Assembly: GCA_023269545.1 (NCBI GenBank)
Contig: JAHFTB010000025.1
Coordinates: 1-38,029, forward strand
DNA length: 38,029 nt
Direction: 5' to 3'
Source of the DNA: Verrucomicrobiota bacterium
GTDB taxonomy: Bacteria > Verrucomicrobiota > Verrucomicrobiia > Chthoniobacterales > Xiphinematobacteraceae
The notes beneath the pieces are model-generated. The model searched no databases. It was given only the letters and a program-made list of their open reading frames with translations, and was not told where the DNA came from. Below are positions 11,777-19,968 of the stretch, one piece after another. Each line of letters opens with the position of its first letter. The stretch's first letter is position 1. Made by a program: the position numbers and the translations under genes.

Positions 11777-11835
11777 CTCATTATGTTTGAGTGTTCTAGG
11801 TTCCGAAGCAAATGCGAGGTAGCTTATTTTTGACA

Positions 11836-12837
11836 ATGCGTAAACCACAATTCGCTTTCTGGGCATGCATTAGTCTGTCCCTAGCAGGCCTTTTTGTGAC
11901 GGGCCTCCATGCCCAACCCCTTGCATCTCCGCATCCCACAGAGCTTTCTCCCGATCCGCCCATGGATCATACTCCGCAAAGTGAGTACTTTCCTGATGCG
12001 ACTCCGAAGCATTCCCCAAAAAATACACTCTCGGGGACCGCTCCTCAAGCGACGCTGCCTCCTCCCCCTGGAGTGACTCCCGAACATTCAGGGTCTTCTG
12101 AAGAACCGCCTAAGCAAATTGATCTTTCCCAATTTCCAGCGACAGCTGTGGATGAAGTGGTAGTTCCTCTTCCCAGCGAAATTTTCAACGTATTGGATAA
12201 AGTCGGCACGCCTGACTGGAAAGAAGAGCTTCCCGATTCATTTGGGAGAAATACCGGAGATCGGGCACAGGTGGCGCTTCTTCTGGGAGCCGTAATTGCG
12301 GATGGCTTTATCACTGTGGAAATGGAAGATTCCGAAAAAGTAAAGGAAATCGGCCGCGAAGTACTCAACCTTGCCGACGCCATTAATGTGCGTAAAGCGG
12401 TGATTGCGAGGAGCAAAAGCATCACTGATAAAGCCGATGCCAAAGACTGGCCTGCCGTACGTCGGGAATTTGATGGAGCATTGCAAGATGTCCGGACTGC
12501 CATGCAAGAACTCGATGACAATGATTTGGCACAACTGGTGAGCCTCGGGGGATGGCTGCGCGGGACGGAGGTCCTCACTTCGGTAGCGAAAAAAAATTAT
12601 GATCCTCGGGTTGCGGAACTACTTCACCAACCCGAACTTATTAATTACTTTCTCCGTCGTATCGATAGCATGCCCCAACGTCTTAAGCGAAGTCACTATG
12701 TGTCCAATATCCGAAAAGTCCTCCTTCAAATTCGGCCCCTAATCGTACATGGCGCTGTGCAAGTCATTCCCAAAGAAGATGTGGAAAAAATCAACTCTTT
12801 AACACACCAGGTTGTCTCTTTATTTACCGCTCAATAG
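11836..12837 (+). CDS. secreted protein of unknown function
   Basis: 333 residues from MRKPQFAFWACISLSLAGLF. This start gives a clean signal peptide (hydrophobic residues about 5-25, ending near GLHAQP); a Met 8 codons upstream is possible. Residues 30-110 are proline-rich and low in complexity. The rest (about 120-333) is a helical domain with LGAVIADGFITVE, many charged residues and no membrane segments. I do not recognise the family, though similar sequences occur in PVC bacteria as far as I recall. The first gene of a plus-strand run, it is followed 10 bases later by another secreted protein. Confidence 0.8.
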   Translation: MRKPQFAFWACISLSLAGLFVTGLHAQPLASPHPTELSPDPPMDHTPQSEYFPDATPKHSPKNTLSGTAPQATLPPPPGVTPEHSGSSEEPPKQIDLSQFPATAVDEVVVPLPSEIFNVLDKVGTPDWKEELPDSFGRNTGDRAQVALLLGAVIADGFITVEMEDSEKVKEIGREVLNLADAINVRKAVIARSKSITDKADAKDWPAVRREFDGALQDVRTAMQELDDNDLAQLVSLGGWLRGTEVLTSVAKKNYDPRVAELLHQPELINYFLRRIDSMPQRLKRSHYVSNIRKVLLQIRPLIVHGAVQVIPKEDVEKINSLTHQVVSLFTAQ

Positions 12838-12847
12838 TCATGTCGCG

Positions 12848-13276
12848 ATGAGAATAAAGTTCAGCGTATTGGTAGGAATTTTGCTTCTTTTCGCCGTTTC
12901 GGCAGGCGCAACGGTGGATGATTCTCTTTCTTTTGCATACGAAGCGGCTGCTCCTTATGTGAAGCACGGCTATACTATGCGAGAAGATGCATGGGCCGGG
13001 GACCTCGGAGTCGGCGACCGTAAGGCGGTGACGGCTCAGCTCTTTTGGGGGAATGAGTACTGGTTCATTTTGGCAAGCAACACCAAAACAGCGCATATTA
13101 CGGTGCACTTATACGATTCGAGCGGCAAATTGGCTGACACTGAATCGTGGCAAAAGGGAGGCATTGCAGCTGTACGAGTCAATTGCCAAAAGACAGGCAC
13201 CTATTACGCCATTATACAAGTAGTTCGTTCACCGGAAGATCGTACGAACTGGGCGCTCGTCTATGGCTATCATTAG
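12848..13276 (+). CDS. small secreted protein of unknown function
   Basis: 142 residues from MRIKFSVLVGILLLFAVSAGA, which is a signal peptide cleaved near AGA-TVDD. The mature part reads like a small beta-sandwich (AQLFWGNEYWFILAS, HITVHLYDSSGKL, GTYYAIIQVV) and resembles a lectin/C2-like fold by pattern only. It starts 10 bases after the previous gene and ends 26 bases before phoH, so it is probably co-transcribed. Starts further upstream would overlap the previous gene and lose the signal peptide. Confidence 0.75.
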   Translation: MRIKFSVLVGILLLFAVSAGATVDDSLSFAYEAAAPYVKHGYTMREDAWAGDLGVGDRKAVTAQLFWGNEYWFILASNTKTAHITVHLYDSSGKLADTESWQKGGIAAVRVNCQKTGTYYAIIQVVRSPEDRTNWALVYGYH

Positions 13277-13302
13277 CGGGGCTGCCAGCCTCTGATCTTC
13301 TC

Positions 13303-14274
13303 ATGGAGTCCATCATCCTGGAATTTGATAACGCTCGCGCTCTTCAATCTCTTTATGGAAATGACGAACGTCTTCTTCGGGAGATGGAGAGTGCATTAAG
13401 GATTCGCTTAACCACTCGAGATGGATGGATCCGCATTGAAGGCGATGGAGCTGCGATAGAAAGAGCGCGCTCGGTTTTTCAGGAATTGGACGATGTCTGT
13501 AAACGAGGGGGGACGATCCGGCAACACGAATTTCAGTATGCTCTGACTTCGGTCGACGAATCCCAGCGCCCCCTCAAACTCTCTGAGTTATTCAAAGAAA
13601 AAATACAGTGTTCCGTGCGCAAGCCACCGGTAATTCCCAGAACAGCCGGGCAAAAATTGTATGTCGAAGCGATTCAGAACCATGATATTACGTTTGGAAT
13701 CGGACCGGCTGGCACTGGAAAAACTTACCTGGCCGTAGCACTGGCGGTTTCCGCCCTTAAACAAGAAAAAGTCCGTCGAATCGTCCTGACACGTCCCGCC
13801 GTGGAAGCGGGCGAAGCACTCGGATTTTTACCAGGCGACCTCCAAGAAAAAATTCTCCCTTATCTTCGGCCTCTCTACGACGCTCTTCATGACATGTTGG
13901 AAGTAGATGAAATTCAACGTTATGTAGATCGAGGAATCCTGGAAATCGCCCCCTTGGCCTATATGCGGGGCCGGACCTTGAGCCAATCCTTCGTGATTTT
14001 GGATGAATCCCAAAATACGACGACCGAGCAAATGTTCATGTTCCTGACCCGTTTGGGGATGGATTCCAAGTGTGTGATTACAGGAGATCGGACCCAAATC
14101 GACTTACCTCGAAATAAAAGAAGTGGCTTGATCGAAGCAGCCGAAGCCCTCAAAGAAGTAAAAGGCATTCATTTTCAATCCTTTTCAGAAGGAGATGTCG
14201 TTCGACATCCTCTGGTTCGGACAGTGATACACGCTTACCAAATTTATCGTGGGTTGCAGGAAACTAGAATTTAG
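13303..14274 (+). CDS. phoH: PhoH-like ATPase
   Basis: 323 residues from MESIILEFDNARALQSLYG; frames opening earlier run into the upstream secreted gene. An N-terminal KH-like RNA-binding segment spans about residues 1-110. The PhoH domain follows, with Walker A GPAGTGKTYLA at about 137-147 and Walker B/motif II ILDESQNTT near 230, then TGDRTQIDLP. The family has ATPase and suspected RNA helicase/ribosome-associated roles. Next to pgpH and ybeY it forms the conserved phoH-pgpH-ybeY block found in many bacteria, where YbeY works on rRNA. Confidence 0.93.
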   Translation: MESIILEFDNARALQSLYGNDERLLREMESALRIRLTTRDGWIRIEGDGAAIERARSVFQELDDVCKRGGTIRQHEFQYALTSVDESQRPLKLSELFKEKIQCSVRKPPVIPRTAGQKLYVEAIQNHDITFGIGPAGTGKTYLAVALAVSALKQEKVRRIVLTRPAVEAGEALGFLPGDLQEKILPYLRPLYDALHDMLEVDEIQRYVDRGILEIAPLAYMRGRTLSQSFVILDESQNTTTEQMFMFLTRLGMDSKCVITGDRTQIDLPRNKRSGLIEAAEALKEVKGIHFQSFSEGDVVRHPLVRTVIHAYQIYRGLQETRI

Positions 14275-14343
14275 TTCAAACTAGTATTTGGCTTTTTCGT
14301 CTTTTAGAAAGGCGGAGGAGTTGAGAAGCTTTGGGTGACGATC

Positions 14344-15927
14344 ATGCTCACATTTTTTCAGCGCAAACGACTTGTTGAAAAGGGATTAGCCTGCGGAAAA
14401 GTTCGGCGGGCTTCGAAAGAAAGCCCTTTTTTGCCCGCCTTGCGGGATAGTTGGTGGGTCAAGGGCGCCATTCTGGGTGGCTTCATCATCGGACTGGGCA
14501 TATTGATTTTTTCGGGAGCTTCCGAAGAGCCAGCTAAGAAATTTGTGATTTCCTTGCTCATCCTGGCTACAGCAGTAGTGCAACTCTGGATAAATCAACC
14601 GGTTACACTGGCTTTAAACTCGAGACTTGCTTTAGTTTTTGGGACTCTTTTCGTCCAGCTTGCAATGATCAAGGTCATCCTCATGCAGCCTGAGGCCGGC
14701 CGGTTGAGCGTGCAGCTTGCTCCGCTATTGGTTCCCTATGTGTTTGCCACCTTGGTCCTTTCGGTTTTGTTGGGGAAAAGTCATGGTCTGTATGCGGCGA
14801 TTTTTTCCAGCTTATGGGGTGCTTTTTTAGTGCGGAGCATCGATCCTATTTTTCTCGTGATTTCGCTGATCACGGGATTTATTGCGGTTTCCACAACGAT
14901 TCAAGTTCGGCGTCGGAGCCGTTTGATTCGTGCGGGAGTGGCAGTAGGTTTTGCCACATGGGTTTTAGCCATTATTTTTGGTCAAATCGGCCCCCTCGTT
15001 TGGGAATCCATGGACTCAATAAATTGGAGCATGCTTTTTTGGCAGAGTTTTGCCGCGATCGGAGTGGGTATTTTAACTGCTGTAGTCGTGGGGGGGATTT
15101 TACCTGCCTTGGAGAGCCTCTTTGGGATCACAACGGATATTTCATGGCTGGAAATGGCAGATCTGAACCATCCCTTACTGAAGCGGATGAGTTTGGAAGC
15201 CCCCGGCACCTATCATCATAGTTTAGCTGTGGCAAACCTTGCCGAAGCCGCCGCGGAATCTGTCGGTGCCAACCCGACTATTTGCCGTGTGGGAGCTTAC
15301 TTTCATGATATTGGCAAATTGGTAAAACCCGAATATTTTACCGAAAACATGAGACCCGGAGAAAACCCTCATGCCGAGCTGACTCCCACGATGAGTTCTC
15401 TCATTATTATCGCCCATGTTAAGGAAGGAGTGGAGCTGGCTATTCAACATAATTTAAATGACCAGATTATGGATGCTATTCGGCAGCACCACGGCACCTC
15501 CCTTGTCAGCTATTTTTATCAACGAGCGCTCCAGCAACAAAAAGATGCCCGCCTGGGCGGAAAGATTATGAACATGCGGCCCGAAGATGTTCCGGGCGTA
15601 CGAGAAGATACCTTTCGCTATCCGGGACCGAAACCTCAATCCAAAGAAACAGCTATCATTAGCCTTGCCGATTGTGTGGAAAGCGCTTCGCGTTCTTTGG
15701 AACGTCCTACCGCTCAAAAAATTGGTGAGCTCGTGCAGGACTTAATTCATAATCGATTAGCCGAAGGCGAATTAGACGAATGCCCATTGACCCTTCGAGA
15801 TTTTCGACGGATCGGCGAAGCTTTTCAATTCACTCTCGTGAGCATGCTTCATTCACGTATCGCATATCCTCGGCGTGAGGAAAAAGAATCTCCTGGCATT
15901 CGCCGGGAAGCAAAACCCGCTGCTTGA
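14344..15927 (+). CDS. pgpH: 7TM-HD family phosphohydrolase (PgpH/YqfF-like, short form)
   Basis: 527 residues from the ATG at 14344; a GTG three codons earlier is possible. PgpH proteins are membrane HD-domain phosphodiesterases that degrade cyclic di-AMP. Here several hydrophobic helices occupy about residues 40-260 (for example GAILGGFIIGLGILIF). The HD domain follows, with YHHSLAVANL near 291 and FHDIGK near 320, IRQHHGTSL near 380, and the later ADCVE. The large extracellular region usually found between the first helix and the 7TM bundle is missing, making the protein some 200-300 residues shorter than typical. Its stop overlaps the start of ybeY. Confidence 0.88.
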   Translation: MLTFFQRKRLVEKGLACGKVRRASKESPFLPALRDSWWVKGAILGGFIIGLGILIFSGASEEPAKKFVISLLILATAVVQLWINQPVTLALNSRLALVFGTLFVQLAMIKVILMQPEAGRLSVQLAPLLVPYVFATLVLSVLLGKSHGLYAAIFSSLWGAFLVRSIDPIFLVISLITGFIAVSTTIQVRRRSRLIRAGVAVGFATWVLAIIFGQIGPLVWESMDSINWSMLFWQSFAAIGVGILTAVVVGGILPALESLFGITTDISWLEMADLNHPLLKRMSLEAPGTYHHSLAVANLAEAAAESVGANPTICRVGAYFHDIGKLVKPEYFTENMRPGENPHAELTPTMSSLIIIAHVKEGVELAIQHNLNDQIMDAIRQHHGTSLVSYFYQRALQQQKDARLGGKIMNMRPEDVPGVREDTFRYPGPKPQSKETAIISLADCVESASRSLERPTAQKIGELVQDLIHNRLAEGELDECPLTLRDFRRIGEAFQFTLVSMLHSRIAYPRREEKESPGIRREAKPAA

Positions 15928-16358
15928 TTATCCTTCGTATCGTTAACCGCCAACGTAAGGAACGCCTTACCTTGCCTCTATTGGAGAAAATGGCCTATCT
16001 GGCCTTTTCCGACTGCCTCTCCCACATTGGAGGACCCGACGCGGTTTTGCCTGACCTGACAGCTATCGAAATTACCCTCGTTTCAGACAAAGCTATTTCC
16101 TCCGTTCATAAACTATTTTTTGATGATGCCTCTCCCACCGACGTGATCACCTTTCCCCATGGGGAAATTATTATCAGCGTAGAAACTGCATCTGCCAATG
16201 GCCAACGATATGGACATTCCGTCATTATGGAAACCGCTCTTTGCATAATTCACGGTTTTTTGCATCTCAATGGTTATGATGACCAGACCCCTCAACAAGC
16301 CGAAAAAATGGCACAAAGACAAAATGCAATTTTAGAAGCGGTGTGTCGTAAAATGTGA
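15924..16358 (+). CDS. ybeY: endoribonuclease YbeY (with Asp in place of the third His)
   Basis: 144 residues from a TTG start overlapping the pgpH stop (TTGA). This gives the normal N-terminus MIILRIVNRQRK; the next Met is too far inside. YbeY is a zinc metalloprotein for 16S rRNA maturation and ribosome quality control. The fold motifs TDVITFPHGEI and the zinc helix are present. The usual H-G-x-L-H-L-x-G-Y-D-H reads HGFLHLNGYDD: H110 and H114 are kept but the third ligand is D120. Asp could still bind zinc. Position after phoH and pgpH supports the call. Confidence 0.88.
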   Translation: MIILRIVNRQRKERLTLPLLEKMAYLAFSDCLSHIGGPDAVLPDLTAIEITLVSDKAISSVHKLFFDDASPTDVITFPHGEIIISVETASANGQRYGHSVIMETALCIIHGFLHLNGYDDQTPQQAEKMAQRQNAILEAVCRKM

Positions 16359-16361
16359 TAA

Positions 16362-16961
16362 ATGATGATTCCGAACATTAGTGGATCCTATATGAAAAAA
16401 GCGCCGAATAGTACTTTCTTATTTATGCCCTATTTTGACGCTCTCCGGCTTGCGAATCCACTTTATGACACTCTCTCCCGAGCTACTTTTCATGGCACCA
16501 CAGAGCAAGCATGGATCCTCTGGTCTCGGAATATTTTTCGAAAAATTTTATATCCTGTTTTGCAACAAAGCATTCGATTTGCTGCCTTGGGTCAGACCGA
16601 AGAACTAAAAAACTTGGAAGGCCAAATTTCCAGGCATCTATCAGCTTCCACGCAAAGGACCAGCCTAGCTTCAGGCCGTCACCTCCTGCTTTCCCTTACA
16701 GTTCCACGCGGAGAAAGAGTTTTGGAAAAGCTCGTGCGTGGACTACAAGCAGATCCGAGTCAAGGGTGTCATCTTGCACTAGCTTATGCGGCGCGTTGTG
16801 CCGCTTTCCATTTTGCTCCTCCGCTTTGCATCACCTCCTACGTCTACCAAGAAGCATGGACGGCTTTTCCTTCTTCTCCTGATTCGAAATTATCAGAATA
16901 TATTGCTATTGCATTGTATGAGGCAAAATGGGAAAGCCAAGTGGATTTTCGCGCTGCTTAG
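16362..16961 (+). CDS. protein of unknown function (urease-accessory-like C-terminus, weak)
   Basis: 199 residues, starting 3 bases after ybeY; a second Met 10 codons in is also possible. Rich in helices, no signal peptide or membrane span. The middle and C-terminal part (LVRGLQADPSQGCHLALAY onward) faintly recalls the helical urease accessory protein UreF, but no urease genes are nearby and key motifs cannot be checked, so I do not name it. Likely the same operon as phoH-pgpH-ybeY. Confidence 0.65.
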   Translation: MMIPNISGSYMKKAPNSTFLFMPYFDALRLANPLYDTLSRATFHGTTEQAWILWSRNIFRKILYPVLQQSIRFAALGQTEELKNLEGQISRHLSASTQRTSLASGRHLLLSLTVPRGERVLEKLVRGLQADPSQGCHLALAYAARCAAFHFAPPLCITSYVYQEAWTAFPSSPDSKLSEYIAIALYEAKWESQVDFRAA

Positions 16962-17025
16962 CTGCGACTTCGCTATATTTTATTAGAGTATGCTAAAGAT
17001 TGTTTAAAAAAAATTTCTATCTAAC

Positions 17026-17331
17026 ATGTTGGCTATTAATCTTTACAAATCACAAACTGTACCGGTGGAGTTGCCGGAAACGGAAGAAAAAATTAGCCTC
17101 GATCAGGCATGGAATGTGGTGGTCCACAATGACCCCATCAATCTCATGTCTTATGTCGCCCTCGTCTTCCGAAGGGTATTCGGTTACTCTAAGGAAAAAT
17201 CCGAACATCATATGCTGGAAGTACACCATCAAGGACGTTCCACGCTTTGGACTGGCGGAAAGGAAAAAGCGGAATTATATGTTCAACAACTCCACGGACA
17301 CCTGCTCCTGGCAACCTTGGAGCGCGGATAG
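17026..17331 (+). CDS. clpS: ATP-dependent Clp protease adaptor ClpS
   Basis: 101 residues. ClpS delivers proteins with destabilising N-terminal residues to ClpAP/ClpCP. The core is clear: WNVVVHNDPINLMSYVALVF (about residues 29-48) with the Asn-Asp pair that binds the N-degron, then the helix VFGYSKEKSEHHMLEVHHQG and a C-terminal ELYVQQLHGHLLLATLE. Length is typical. Followed by a DUF2017 gene, a pairing I know from Actinobacteria. Confidence 0.94.
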   Translation: MLAINLYKSQTVPVELPETEEKISLDQAWNVVVHNDPINLMSYVALVFRRVFGYSKEKSEHHMLEVHHQGRSTLWTGGKEKAELYVQQLHGHLLLATLERG

Positions 17332-17365
17332 TCTCCCCCCACTCAACGCTCTTTTTTCGACGTCT

Positions 17366-17851
17366 ATGGAATTTCAAGCTCAGCCAGGCGGTCCCTTTCA
17401 ATTTCATCTGATTCCGCCGCTCTTGGCAGATTTACTCAAAGAAATTCCTAATTGGACAACAGAATTTTCACAAAATGCGGACGAGCGACTTTACCCGCCG
17501 CCAACGGATGATCCCGAGGAACGAGAACTCATCAAAGATTGGAGCGCTTATATTCAACCAGGTCTTGCTGAGCATTTTCAATCCTGTCGAACAATCGTTG
17601 CATCCGATTTAGCTAAAATGACGCAGGAAAAAAAAGGAGGATTTCAGCTCACCATTCCTTTTTCACATGCCGATGCCTGGATCAACGCCTTAACCCAGGC
17701 TCGTATTGCCATTGCTACGGAGCTAGGCTTTAGTGAAGCGGACCTTTCAGAAGAAAGCGAACCGGAACTTACCAACAAACGAGATTTTGCCGCTTTCCAA
17801 GTAAATTTTTATGGCTTCTTAACCCACTACTTTGTGGAGCATTTGGAATAA
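17366..17851 (+). CDS. DUF2017 family protein, ClpS partner gene
   Basis: 161 residues from the ATG at 17366, 35 bases after clpS; the frame is open further upstream but would overlap clpS. No signal peptide or membrane span. Mostly helical and acidic, with DDPEERELIKDWSAYIQPGL and a C-terminal FQVNFYGFLTHYFVEHLE. DUF2017 proteins are encoded beside clpS in several phyla and are taken to act in the N-degron pathway, without a known activity. Assignment rests on gene order and overall pattern. Confidence 0.65.
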   Translation: MEFQAQPGGPFQFHLIPPLLADLLKEIPNWTTEFSQNADERLYPPPTDDPEERELIKDWSAYIQPGLAEHFQSCRTIVASDLAKMTQEKKGGFQLTIPFSHADAWINALTQARIAIATELGFSEADLSEESEPELTNKRDFAAFQVNFYGFLTHYFVEHLE

Positions 17852-17914
17852 TCATATTTTACGAAGCTCCTATCCTGCATTTGGGATTTTTAAATCAACT
17901 CTCAAATACGTTCT

Positions 17915-18058
17915 ATGCATAGCGGAGCCTGCCTGGAAACGAAATTGATAGCCAAAATTGGAGACTCGAAAAACGATACCATCAAGTGGCTGATCAGTTT
18001 GCAGTTTGGTTCGCTGGCTCTGACAGTGGGACTGATCTATTTTATATTGAGACACTGA
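17915..18058 (+). pseudogene. C-terminal remnant of a coiled-coil single-span membrane protein
   Basis: 47 codons from an ATG to TGA. The sequence LETKLIAKIGDSKNDTIKWL then LISLQFGSLALTVGLIYFIL and RH looks like the end of DUF1640-type coiled-coil proteins: an amphipathic charged segment, 'IKW', one membrane helix, stop. The long coiled coil expected upstream is missing because a stop precedes the frame. It may instead be a genuine miniature membrane protein. Its stop codon lies inside the palindrome. Confidence 0.4.
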
Positions 18059-18072
18059 AGTGTCTCAATATA
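18043..18072. repeat. perfect 13-bp inverted repeat (hairpin)
   Basis: TATATTGAGACAC-TGAA-GTGTCTCAATATA: 13 perfect base pairs around a 4-nt loop, or 14 with a 2-nt loop. It overlaps the stop of the membrane-protein remnant. There is no following T-run, so it is either a palindromic protein site or a hairpin, not a classical terminator. Confidence 0.8.
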
Positions 18073-18379
18073 CCGCCCCTTTGATTCTGCTCCAAATCCG
18101 AGGATTGGATGACAAAATATATCCGTATTCTGCGGGTGTAGTAATCCTGTAACGCTTCTTCTGGGCATGGGTACCTTTTTCATAACACTCCTAAAGGTGT
18201 ACTCTTTCAGAGAAGGCATACGGCTTCTCGCTCAAATACCAGTCTCTCATACGCAAAATCTCCTCCGATCCATTGGGAAATTCTACGACTTGAGATTGGG
18301 TATCTCCTACGAGCATAAATCAATAGATATATTTCCTCAGATCTCTAAATTAAGCTTTTCTCCAATAAATAACTTAATT

Positions 18380-19648
18380 ATGTCTTCTATTACTAATAAT
18401 ATTTATACTAATATCTATCCAAACATTGCGACGCCCGATTTATGCGATGGAAAAAATAAATCCGATGCCCCCACCTCTCCTCCGTCAAACAATCCCCCTC
18501 CTAGCGACGAAAATTCCACATCGCCTTCAAAACGAAAACTTACTGCTCTATGCATAGAGAGCAGTACCCCCAAAAAGGCCAAGTTAGAAAGCACTCCTCC
18601 ACCCTCTCCACAAAATAGTGATGATTATCCTAACTTAACTCCAGAAGAAAAGAAGATGATACATGAAAAGGCTGCATCTAGTGGGTTCCCACGCAATGGA
18701 TATACTGAACAAGAGTTCGAAAAGTATTTAGATCAGCAGATAAACGCGGCCAAAGGGCAGGTCGCTAAATTACTTGGAAAAAAACCGTCGGACATATCTA
18801 TTAATGATAATATATTACGTGATGCAGTAGATAGTCTTTTATGTTGGGACAAAAGCAATCAGGATGCATTTAACAACTTCACTAATATCCTAAATGCCAA
18901 CACTCCAGACATCAGCCCGGAAGAAGAGAAATATGCCAGTCAATATAATGCACGCTCGCATTATGCTGGAATTCCTGGGGACGTCAGTGGAAATTATGAA
19001 GAGGCGCTCAGAGACCTAATTAGGCTAATAGACGCAAAAACCGGAAAACCTATGTCTAAAGATGACATCGATCGCCTATGGGAAAAATTTAGAAATTATG
19101 TGATCGATCACCACGATGTACAGCCTCTTGATGCCTGGAAAAATAGGGGAACAATTTTATCCGACAAAGATTTTAACAACTTAATATCCGACTATATTCT
19201 GTCTGATTCGGAGAATGCAGACATAACAAAATATGCCAAAGAGTATAATGTTCCTGAAGATCTTTTGCGCCAGTTAGCAGTCAATATAGACGAGAAAACC
19301 GGCGGCCATATGTCCGATGAAGATATTAAAAAATTGGCAGAATCGTTAAAGCAGGACCAAGATGAAGGGAAGGACATAGGAACCAGTGACCAATTGGGAG
19401 CGGAGAGCTTGCAATTGATTGAGAAGTTTTCCACCCCTCCTCCTACAAACCCCAGCAAGTCCGGCTCTTCTGATGCCCCCACTGGAGACATTTCCCCAGA
19501 AGAACAAGAGGCCATTAAGAAATGTGCACAAGATTTGGGTATCAGTGAAAAAACCCTTCGCACAATGGTAAGCATAATAGATAAACAAACGGGGAAACAC
19601 ATGTCCGAGCAAGCTATCCAACAATTAGCAGAAGGGATGCCTTCCTAA
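18380..19648 (+). CDS. effector-like protein with three ~45-residue repeats and an NLS-like motif
   Basis: 422 residues from MSSITNNIYTNIYPN; earlier in-frame starts would extend into non-coding-looking sequence. Function unknown. The first 90 residues are Ser/Pro/Asn-rich, with a basic bipartite motif KRK (51-53), 11 residues, KKAK (65-68), the pattern of eukaryotic bipartite nuclear localisation signals. Three related modules follow: about 186-236 (LIRLIDAKTGKPMSKDDIDR), 281-323 (LAVNIDEKTGGHMSDEDIKK) and 376-420 (MVSIIDKQTGKHMSEQAIQQ). Each has the core 'ID.(K/Q)TG..MS...I..L'. The protein is related to the one at 7497-8762. Codon use is A/T-rich compared with recA or dxr. A secreted host-directed effector is the best guess, by inference. 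Confidence 0.82.
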   Translation: MSSITNNIYTNIYPNIATPDLCDGKNKSDAPTSPPSNNPPPSDENSTSPSKRKLTALCIESSTPKKAKLESTPPPSPQNSDDYPNLTPEEKKMIHEKAASSGFPRNGYTEQEFEKYLDQQINAAKGQVAKLLGKKPSDISINDNILRDAVDSLLCWDKSNQDAFNNFTNILNANTPDISPEEEKYASQYNARSHYAGIPGDVSGNYEEALRDLIRLIDAKTGKPMSKDDIDRLWEKFRNYVIDHHDVQPLDAWKNRGTILSDKDFNNLISDYILSDSENADITKYAKEYNVPEDLLRQLAVNIDEKTGGHMSDEDIKKLAESLKQDQDEGKDIGTSDQLGAESLQLIEKFSTPPPTNPSKSGSSDAPTGDISPEEQEAIKKCAQDLGISEKTLRTMVSIIDKQTGKHMSEQAIQQLAEGMPS

Positions 19649-19744
19649 AAAGTGAGATAAGAATCAGCATTTAGCAGATCTTCCTAATCACTCACAAAAT
19701 TTAGAGTGGATCATTCCCTTCTCAACTGTATCTCTACAAGCTAG

Positions 19745-19805
19745 GCCTGCCGCGCTAGATCACGAGATAGGTAAAACTATCGATGCTATCTGGTGCGGCA
19801 AAGGC
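19745..19805. other. fold-back sequence of unknown role
   Basis: Outer arms GCC-TGCCGC and GCGGCA-AA-GGC pair around an inner hairpin GATAG-GTAAAA-CTATC. It could be a small structured RNA, an intergenic hairpin or the edge of an old element. Seen once; no family recognised. Confidence 0.35.
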
Positions 19806-19809
19806 GCAA

Positions 19810-19869
19810 TATAGCGGAATTCCTTTAAAATGAGAACGAATGTGCCTGAGATTTTTGCCTTCCATCTCT
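19810..19869. repeat. dispersed repeat 'tatagcggaattcct', uninterrupted copy B
   Basis: About 60 bp: TATAGCGGAATTCCT, then TTAAAATGAGAACGAATGTG, then CCTGAGATTTTTG and CTTCCATCTCT. Nearly the same sequence occurs at 30578-30747, where it is split by an 82-bp element, and a shortened form is at 4899-4923. Confidence 0.75.
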
Positions 19870-19968
19870 CTCCCACGTTTTCGTCGCTCAAATGATACAT
19901 TTGTTTCAGCAGGAGTCATCCCACAATTAAGCACATTGTTCTTTCACTGTCTGAAATAAAAAGACTTG

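Larger units (their letters stand above)
17852..18379. other. intergenic region with a membrane-protein remnant and a strong palindrome
   Basis: Apart from the fragment at 17915-18058 and the palindrome at 18043-18072, the stretch 18073-18379 has no recognised gene. Its right end is very A/T-rich and should hold the promoter of the effector-like gene at 18380. A minus-strand frame covering 18037-18219 is open but shows nothing I recognise. Confidence 0.5.
19649..19968. other. intergenic region with fold-back sequence and repeat copy B
   Basis: No gene seen. It holds a fold-back segment at 19745-19805 and a full copy of the 'tatagcggaattcct' repeat at 19810-19869. Confidence 0.5.

Noticed and set aside
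12045..12578. 177-codon minus-strand frame rich in Ser/Arg/Leu
   Set aside because: A shadow of the secreted protein gene on the plus strand; low-complexity composition, no start signals.
16362..16961. Calling this gene ureF
   Set aside because: Only a faint C-terminal resemblance and no urease genes nearby.
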